Shown here: positions 58,509-64,000 of the stretch, one piece after another
Position numbering within the stretch: position 1 is the first letter of the stretch
Layout of the letters: each line of letters opens with the position of its first letter
Assembly (NCBI RefSeq): GCF_001029505.1
Contig: NZ_LEKH01000001.1
Location: 310,001 to 374,000, forward strand
Length of the DNA stretch: 64,000 bases
Source of the DNA: Rubrobacter aplysinae
Lineage (GTDB): Bacteria; Actinomycetota; Rubrobacteria; Rubrobacterales; Rubrobacteraceae
Reading direction: 5' to 3'
Program-made: the position numbers and the translations under genes
Notes under the pieces: generated by a model
What the model was told of the DNA's origin: nothing
Databases searched by the model: none
What the model saw: only the letters and a program-made list of their open reading frames with translations

Positions 58509-60554
58509 GTGACACCTCAGTGCAGGCGAGGCGACGGGCGAGGGCGCGTGGATAGTACCAAGAGCGAGTTCAAGGTAAACAGCGAGTATGAGGCCGCGGG
58601 GGATCAGCCAAAGGCAATCCGGGAGCTCACGGAGAGCCTAGAAGCCGGCAACCGGGCGCAGACCCTGCTCGGCGTCACCGGCTCCGGCAAGACGCACACG
58701 ATGGCCCGTACCATCGAGGCGGTCGGCAGGCCGTCGCTCGTGATCGCGCACAACAAGACCCTCGCCGCACAGCTCGCCAGCGAGTTCTCGGAGTTCTTCC
58801 CGAACAACGCCGTCGAGTACTTCGTGAGCTACTACGATTACTACCAGCCGGAGGCGTACGTCCCGTCGAGCGACACGTTCATCGAGAAGGACGCCCAGAT
58901 CAACGAGGATATAGACCGTCTCCGCCACTCGGCAACGAGCGCGCTCTTCACCCGCCGCGATGTGGTCGTGGTCGCGAGCGTGTCCGCGATCTACGGCCTC
59001 GGGAGCCCGGAAGAGTACCGGGCCAAGATGGTGCTGCTGGAAAAGGGCGGCTTCCACGACCTGGACGACGTGCTGCGCGACCTGGTACGCATCCAGTACG
59101 CCCGCAACGACTACCAGCTGGCGCGCGGCACCTTCCGGGTGCGGGGCGACGTGCTGGAGGTCCATCCCGCCTACCAGGACACGGTGTATCGTTTCTCGTT
59201 CTTCGGCGACGAGGTAGAGGGCATTACTGAGGTGGATCCGCTGACCGGCGAGGTCCTGCGCGAGCATCCCTATATAGCCATCTACCCGGCTACCCACTTC
59301 GTCACCGACGAGGACCGTATCGCCGTCGCCACGCAGAACATCGAAGCCGAGCTAGAGGAACGTTACGCTGAACTTGAGCGTGAAGGTAAGGTGCTCGAAG
59401 CCTACCGTCTAAGGCAACGGACACAGTACGATCTGGAGATGATGCGCGAGCTGGGGTACTGCTCCGGCATCGAGAACTACTCGCGGCACCTGGACGGGCG
59501 GGCGCCGGGCTCGACGCCGTATACGCTGCTCGACTACTTCCCCGAAGATTACGTGACCTTCGTGGACGAGTCGCACATCACGCTGCCCCAGATCCGGGGC
59601 ATGTACAAGGGCGACCAGTCGCGCAAGGGGACGCTGGTGAGTTACGGGTTCCGGCTGCCTTCAGCCATGGACAACCGGCCTCTAGGGTGGGAGGAGTTCG
59701 AGCTGAAGACAAACCAGATGGTGCTCGTCTCGGCCACGCCGGGACCGTACGAGCTCGAGAACTCCGACAGGATAGTGGAGCAGATCATCCGCCCGACCGG
59801 CCTCGTAGACCCGGAGATAGAGGTCCGGCCCACCAAGAACCAGATAGACGACCTCATGGGAGAAGTCAAGAACCGCACCGACAGGGGAGAGCGGACCCTG
59901 ATCACGACGCTCACCATCAGAATGGCCGAGGACCTCACGGACTACCTGCTCGAAGCCGGGGTGAAGGCCCGCTACATGCACTCGAATATAGAGACGCTGG
60001 AGCGTATACAGATCATTCGCTCCTTGCGTACCGGCGAGTTCGACGTACTCGTGGGCATCAACCTGTTGCGCGAGGGCCTCGATCTTCCCGAGGTGACGCT
60101 GGTCGCCATCCTGGACGCGGACAAGGAAGGCTTCCTGCGCGGGGAGCGGGCCCTGATCCAGACCATAGGCCGCGCCGCCCGCAACACCGAGGGCCGGGTC
60201 ATCATGTACGCCGACAAGCACACCGACGCGATGCAGGCGGCGTTGGGTGAGACCGAACGCCGGCGTGAGATACAGGCCGCCCACAACGAGCGTGAGGGGA
60301 TAACCCCCCGGACCATCCAGAAAGGCGTCTCCGACATCCTCGTCGCCGCCGAGGCGAAGGGCCTGTACAAGGCCGGCCAGAAAGCCTCGAAGAAGGGCCG
60401 CGAGACCCCGCAGGACCCGGAAGAGCTACAGCGCCTCATCGCGGACCTGCAGGCCGAGATGGCCGAGGCCGCCGAGGATCTCAAGTTCGAGTACGCCGCC
60501 AAGCTCCGCGACGAGGTCAAGGACCTCGAACGCCAGCTACAGGAAGCTGGCTAG
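58509..60554 (+). CDS. uvrB: UvrABC excinuclease subunit B
   Basis: This DNA-damage recognition helicase-like protein works with UvrA and UvrC in nucleotide excision repair. The 681-aa protein has [13 protein letters not shown], Walker [15 protein letters not shown], the beta-hairpin [35 protein letters not shown] (Walker B) and motif [17 protein letters not shown]. The C-terminal UVR domain ([24 protein letters not shown]) binds UvrC. GTG at 58509 fits a leaderless start; GTG at 58548, with GAGGG just upstream, would give a more typical N-terminus, so the start is uncertain. Its stop overlaps that of the convergent MFS gene. Confidence 0.96.
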   Translation: MTPQCRRGDGRGRVDSTKSEFKVNSEYEAAGDQPKAIRELTESLEAGNRAQTLLGVTGSGKTHTMARTIEAVGRPSLVIAHNKTLAAQLASEFSEFFPNNAVEYFVSYYDYYQPEAYVPSSDTFIEKDAQINEDIDRLRHSATSALFTRRDVVVVASVSAIYGLGSPEEYRAKMVLLEKGGFHDLDDVLRDLVRIQYARNDYQLARGTFRVRGDVLEVHPAYQDTVYRFSFFGDEVEGITEVDPLTGEVLREHPYIAIYPATHFVTDEDRIAVATQNIEAELEERYAELEREGKVLEAYRLRQRTQYDLEMMRELGYCSGIENYSRHLDGRAPGSTPYTLLDYFPEDYVTFVDESHITLPQIRGMYKGDQSRKGTLVSYGFRLPSAMDNRPLGWEEFELKTNQMVLVSATPGPYELENSDRIVEQIIRPTGLVDPEIEVRPTKNQIDDLMGEVKNRTDRGERTLITTLTIRMAEDLTDYLLEAGVKARYMHSNIETLERIQIIRSLRTGEFDVLVGINLLREGLDLPEVTLVAILDADKEGFLRGERALIQTIGRAARNTEGRVIMYADKHTDAMQAALGETERRREIQAAHNEREGITPRTIQKGVSDILVAAEAKGLYKAGQKASKKGRETPQDPEELQRLIADLQAEMAEAAEDLKFEYAAKLRDEVKDLERQLQEAG

Positions 60555-61813
60555 ACGGCCTCGACCTGACGCTTTGCGCGGTGCGGGTCGAAGAGGGTGG
60601 CGAGCAGGGCGCAGGCTACCGGGATGACGGCCATCATCCCGAGGCCGAGGGCGTAGCCGCCGGAGAGCTGATAAAGGGCTGCGAGTGGTAGCGGGGCGAG
60701 GGCCGCGGCCGAGATGGAGACCATCGTGGCCGGCCCCTGTACGGCTCCGAGGCCCCGGCGGCCATAATAATGCGCCCAGATCACGCCGTTCACCACGCCG
60801 TGTATTCCGGAGGCGGAGCCGAGCACCAGCGCGTACACCGTTGCGAGCGCCGGAGTGGAGACGAACTGTAGCCCGACCACGGCGGCGAGTAGCAGCCCGA
60901 GACTCAACCACAGCGGCCTCAGAGGTCCGAGACGCTCGATGAGTGGACCGGCGAGAGCGGTCGCCCCGGCGCTCGCCGCGGCGAAGGCTATGAAGATCCC
61001 GGCCGCCGCGGCCGCACTCACGCCTCCTGCGCCGAGGATAGAGACCTGGTGGAACACCAGCGCCGTTACCACGAACGGTATCGCAGCGACCGGCACCGCC
61101 AGCAGCCAGAAATCCGGCGAAAGGAGAACCCGTTTGCGGTTACCGCCTTCCCGAGAAGCCGTGTCTTCCGTCTCATCTGCTGGTGGATGATCCGCACCAT
61201 CGGGGTGGGCTCCGATCTTCTCGGGCCGGTCGCGGACGACGAAGATCGCCACCGGTATCAGGAGCAGCCACACCATTATCCCGAGGCCCATGTACGCTTG
61301 CCGCCACCCTACCGAGCCCACGAGGAACTGCGAGAGCGCGGGCAAGGCGGCGTTGGAGAGAGCGAGGCCCAGGATCACGACCGACATCGCCCGTCCGCGC
61401 CGGGTGACGAACCACTGCGCCGTGAGGATGGAGGCCGTGGTTGGCAGCGAGCCCTGCCCGAGCGCCCGCAGCGCCGCAAAGCCGAGGAACAGCGCAAGAG
61501 GCCCGGCGGCGAACGACATCCCGAAGCACGCCACGCCGAGGGCGAGGGCGATCCCGGCCAGCATCAGCCGCGCCCCGAAGCGGTCCACCATGCGGGCCAC
61601 CACCACGACCATGACCGCGCTCACCGCCGTGCCGAGCGCGTACAGCGTGGAGACGTGGACCCGCGAGAGACCGGTGTCCCGGATAATGGGGTCCACGAAG
61701 ATCGAGAACACGAAAGACTGTCCCGGACCGGAGCAGAAGGTGGCGAGCGTGGCGGCGGCCACCACGGCCCAGCCATAGAACGGCCTGCGGGAGCTTGGGA
61801 ACAGGGATCTCAA
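60551..61813 (-). CDS. MFS transporter (OFA/monocarboxylate-type)
   Basis: The 420-aa product has twelve transmembrane helices. The typical start [23 protein letters not shown], the loop MVDRFGARL between helices 2 and 3, and a polar mid-loop (about residues 195-225) place it with oxalate/formate antiporter and monocarboxylate-type carriers. The start is TTG with no ribosome binding site visible. The substrate is unknown. In Mycobacterium an MFS gene also lies beside uvrB, but on the other strand. Confidence 0.88.
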   Translation of the reverse strand: MRSLFPSSRRPFYGWAVVAAATLATFCSGPGQSFVFSIFVDPIIRDTGLSRVHVSTLYALGTAVSAVMVVVVARMVDRFGARLMLAGIALALGVACFGMSFAAGPLALFLGFAALRALGQGSLPTTASILTAQWFVTRRGRAMSVVILGLALSNAALPALSQFLVGSVGWRQAYMGLGIMVWLLLIPVAIFVVRDRPEKIGAHPDGADHPPADETEDTASREGGNRKRVLLSPDFWLLAVPVAAIPFVVTALVFHQVSILGAGGVSAAAAAGIFIAFAAASAGATALAGPLIERLGPLRPLWLSLGLLLAAVVGLQFVSTPALATVYALVLGSASGIHGVVNGVIWAHYYGRRGLGAVQGPATMVSISAAALAPLPLAALYQLSGGYALGLGMMAVIPVACALLATLFDPHRAKRQVEAV

Positions 61814-62079
61814 GTATCGAGCTTCGCTTTCGTAGTACGAGGATAGTTACCGGGTTGCCGACCCCGGGCAATCGTTACAGGCTACCGCCGCAGGGTAGAA
61901 CGTCAAGCCGGCTCTGGCGCGGAGGATCTCGGGGAACCGCGGGAAGGTACGTCATTACGAGCCCGCCGCAGCAGATTACGTACCGTTCTGTACCGGCCCG
62001 CAAGAGCGGTGCACTCGTGAGGCCGCCAGGCTGGTGCAGGTAGTCATCCCAGCAGAACCCGCCGAGAATCTTTGCAAGT
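61814..62079. other. 266-bp gene-poor region
   Basis: This lies between the MFS start and the end of the small frameshifted gene, and should contain the MFS promoter. I see no clear gene, hairpin or operator in it. Confidence 0.4.
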
Positions 62080-62347
62080 CTATGAGACGTGCCCGTAGTC
62101 GGGCGGCGGGTTGTTGATCGGGATGTCCTCACCGCCGAGGGGGAGGGCCTCTTCCGCTATTTTTCGTCTGTTGCTCGTCCGTTATGCCGGCGGCCGCCGT
62201 CCGGGCCGCGCCTCTGGACGAGCGTATCTCCTCGCCCACCTTCTCGGCTAGGCTTTCGCTCCTCGGATGGTTGAAGAGGGTCTCCGCGCCTTCCTGGGTC
62301 GCGCTCCGCGCTATGGCGGTCCCGACGCCGCGGCCGGCCCGTATCAC
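62080..62347 (-). pseudogene. Small unknown gene with a frameshift at an A5 run
   Basis: A GTG at 62347 begins a frame with good coding character (ATQEGAETLFNHPRSESLAE, then KVGEEIRSSRG) that ends in low-quality sequence at a TGA at 62129. In the next frame, a convincing protein end (IAEEALPLGGEDIPINNPPP, then DYGHVS, stop at 62080) follows directly after an AAAAA at 62160-62164. Removing one A joins them into a single protein of about 88 aa. This suggests a one-base insertion, a sequencing error or programmed frameshifting. It lies 66 nt downstream of the PH-domain gene on the same strand. The family is not recognised. Confidence 0.5.
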
Positions 62348-62413
62348 CCTACCGGCGGGCTTCTCGTGTACCCGACTCCGGGCGGGGAGTGGCGCTCGCG
62401 CGCCAGCCCGGGT

Positions 62414-62698
62414 CTACTCGTAGAGGCCGGCCTTCTGCTTCTGGGACTCCACCGCCTTCTTTATGCCCCGGGCTTCGGGCAAGGAGAGGCGCTCGAGCTT
62501 GTACTGGCGACCCTTGTTGGTCTGTACTGTCAGGGTGCAGTTTACGAAGCCCTTTACGGATACCGCCGACACGTCCCTGAGATCCAGCGTCTCCGTTTGT
62601 TTGTTCTGCCAGCCGCTGTGGAGCTCCATGCGCCGCGGGTAGACCTCGACTATGTTGTTGCTGCTCCCCGTCGCCTGGGCAATGGGCCTGTCTTCCAA
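62414..62698 (-). CDS. Small bacterial PH-domain-like protein
   Basis: The 94-aa product is a run of beta strands followed by a helix: NIVEVYPRRMELHSGW, TETLDLRDVSAVSVKG, CTLTVQTNKGRQYKLERLS and LPEARGIKKAVESQKQ. This is the pattern of short bacterial PH-like domains that mediate protein or lipid contacts. TTG at 62698 follows AGGAGGAGCG. The frameshifted gene lies just downstream, and the ammonium transporter gene upstream, on the same strand. Confidence 0.7.
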   Translation of the reverse strand: MEDRPIAQATGSSNNIVEVYPRRMELHSGWQNKQTETLDLRDVSAVSVKGFVNCTLTVQTNKGRQYKLERLSLPEARGIKKAVESQKQKAGLYE

Positions 62699-62764
62699 AT
62701 CGCTCCTCCTGGGCTTCCGGGTGACCTGGTCTAGTTTGGACGACCCTCTACGACGCCGGACGCG

Positions 62765-62798
62765 GCAAGACCCCGGAGCCGTAGTCCCGGAGTCTTGC
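62765..62798 (-). terminator. Terminator-like hairpin after the ammonium transporter gene
   Basis: GCAAGACCCCGG and CCGGAGTCTTGC pair over 12 bp with one mismatch and a 10-nt loop. It lies 26 nt beyond the transporter stop. Confidence 0.5.
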
Positions 62799-62823
62799 TG
62801 CGGTCTGGTCTTGACCTGTCCGG

Positions 62824-64000
62824 TTAGGCGTTGGACCTGGTGACCTCTGGCCTGCCGGATCCGCCTGCACTACCGTTGCCGGTGCTGGGATGATCCGTCG
62901 CGACGAGGCCCTCGGAGTATCCGTAAACTCCGTGCTCGCTGATATCGAGACCGTTCATCTCCTGGTCGGCCTTGACCCGGATGCCGATGGTCGCCTTGAG
63001 CAAGGCGAAGACGGCGAACGAGGCTACGAACACGAATGACGCTACAGCTGCCACGGAGAGCGCCTGCACGCCGAGCTGGGCGAGGCCGCCGCCGTAGAAC
63101 AGGCCCGGCCGGCCGCCGTTTGCCGCCGCGAGCGCCGGGGTTGCGAACAGCCCGGCGGAGAGGGTGCCCCAGACGCCGCCCATACCGTGGGCCGCTATCG
63201 CGCCGATGGGGTCGTCTATGCCGATGTTGTCCATGAGTACCATCGTGCCGTACATGACCGCGCCGGCGATGAAGCCTATGACCACCGAGGCCCAGGGGGC
63301 AACGAAGGCGCAGGTCGCGGTGATGCCGACCAGGGCCGCTATCGCGCCGTTCGCCGCCATGCCGACGTCCACGTTGCGGCGGTGGAGGTAGCATACGGTC
63401 ATCGCGCCGATCACGCCTGCCGCGGCGGCCAGGTTGGTGGTGAGGGCTATGTTCGCGATGTCGGGGGTCGCGGCGAGGGTGGAGCCGGGGTTGAAGCCCT
63501 GCCAGCCGAGCCACAGGATCAGGACGCCGAGTACGGCGAGCGGCATGTTGTGGCCGGGGATGTTCACGGGGCGGCCGTCATCATCGTACTTGCCGAGCCT
63601 GGGGCCGAGGACGATGGTGCCTGCGAGGGCGGCGACCGCGCCCGAGAGGTGCACCACCGTAGAGCCCGCGAAGTCCTGCTTGCCGAGGGCGGAGATCCAG
63701 CCCTCTTCGCTCCAGATCCAGTGCGCCACTATCGGGTAGATCACGCCGGCGAAGATGACGGCGAAGATCAGGTACACGCTGAACTTGGTCCGCTCCAGCA
63801 TCGTGCCCCACACGATCGCGAGTGCGACCATGGCGAACGCGGCCTGGAACAGGAACAGCATCGAGAGCGGTATCGTCCCGGCGTCTATGCCGCCGGTGAG
63901 GAAGAAGCCTTCGAGCCCGAAGATGGCGTTGCCCGTACCGAAGGCTATGCCGAAGCCTACGGCCCAGAACATCAGCGCCGCGATAGCCATGTTCGCCAGG
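62824..64000 (-). CDS. amt: Ammonium transporter (5' end outside window)
   Basis: This Amt/MEP/Rh-family channel conducts ammonium across the membrane. The frame stays open to the right edge, so the first helices and the start are missing; the ATG at 63990 is internal. The visible part has the pore histidines in FAGSTVVHLSGA and IAAHGMGGVWGTLSAG, the ALGKQDFAG loop, and ILWLGWQGFNPGS. The cytoplasmic tail ends in a Gly/Ser-rich stretch after VYGYSEGL. PII (glnB/glnK), its usual regulator, is not in the window. Confidence 0.93.
   Translation of the reverse strand, partial: LANMAIAALMFWAVGFGIAFGTGNAIFGLEGFFLTGGIDAGTIPLSMLFLFQAAFAMVALAIVWGTMLERTKFSVYLIFAVIFAGVIYPIVAHWIWSEEGWISALGKQDFAGSTVVHLSGAVAALAGTIVLGPRLGKYDDDGRPVNIPGHNMPLAVLGVLILWLGWQGFNPGSTLAATPDIANIALTTNLAAAAGVIGAMTVCYLHRRNVDVGMAANGAIAALVGITATCAFVAPWASVVIGFIAGAVMYGTMVLMDNIGIDDPIGAIAAHGMGGVWGTLSAGLFATPALAAANGGRPGLFYGGGLAQLGVQALSVAAVASFVFVASFAVFALLKATIGIRVKADQEMNGLDISEHGVYGYSEGLVATDHPSTGNGSAGGSGRPEVTRSNA

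Noticed and set aside
61875-62132. An 85-codon minus-strand frame (GTG start)
   Set aside because: It overlaps the better second segment of the frameshifted gene and has weak coding character.

Overview
The window is high-GC chromosomal DNA, densely packed with genes that start with ATG, GTG or TTG behind GGAGG-type ribosome binding sites. Gene content and order point to a deep-branching actinobacterium, most likely a Rubrobacter-like organism (inference). Evidence includes a 180-kDa-type NAD-glutamate dehydrogenase, a lycopene cyclase next to a Brp/Blh retinal-forming oxygenase, and a polA-rpsA-coaE-uvrB run beside a cyd cluster, as in Mycobacterium. I saw no insertion sequence, phage, CRISPR array or rRNA. 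One tRNA-Leu(CAA) is present.

Layout. 1-5.2 kb: end of an SDR gene, an isocitrate/isopropylmalate-family dehydrogenase, a stand-alone Clp N-domain protein, a LysR regulator, a 62-aa protein and malate synthase. 5.2-9.2 kb: Hsp20, a quinone-reductase-like MDR enzyme, a small membrane protein and an acyl-CoA dehydrogenase. 9.4-15.5 kb: a fatty-acid degradation block with FadD-type ligase, a PadR regulator, FadN-type bifunctional enzyme and thiolase. 15.6-23.2 kb: MOSC, epoxide hydrolase-like and MBL-fold genes in one run, then a methyltransferase, a polytopic membrane protein, PhzF and a second acyl-CoA synthetase. 23.4-31.6 kb: GH1 glycosidase, GalE, DEAD-box helicase, PfpI/DJ-1 protein, lycopene cyclase, Blh and a membrane metal-dependent hydrolase. 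31.6-41.7 kb: pterin dehydratase, NAD-GDH, a lipoprotein, an SRPBCC protein, a Baeyer-Villiger monooxygenase/SDR pair and a Yip1 membrane protein.

41.7-51.7 kb, all on the minus strand, reads as one respiratory-stress block. A PAS-LuxR regulator with four clustered cysteines is followed by a short PEP-synthase N-domain-like protein, two tandem-domain universal stress proteins, cydD, cydC, cydA and cydB. From usp onward the genes overlap or nearly touch. 52-61.8 kb holds tRNA-Leu, polA, rpsA, coaE, a lytic transglycosylase, a VOC protein, uvrB and an MFS transporter. 62-64 kb holds two small genes, one apparently frameshifted, and an ammonium transporter cut off by the window end.

How the genes fit together: fatty acids would be activated (two ligases), oxidised (acyl-CoA dehydrogenase, FadN, FadA) and assimilated through malate synthase. 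Electrons can leave through cytochrome bd. Lycopene is cyclised to beta-carotene and could be cleaved to retinal. The most interesting signals are two genes with a good ribosome binding site but no ATG/GTG/TTG start (padR, AUA; cydD, AUC), a set of apparently leaderless genes including polA and uvrB, the usp-cyd stress block, and a homopolymer frameshift in a small unknown gene.
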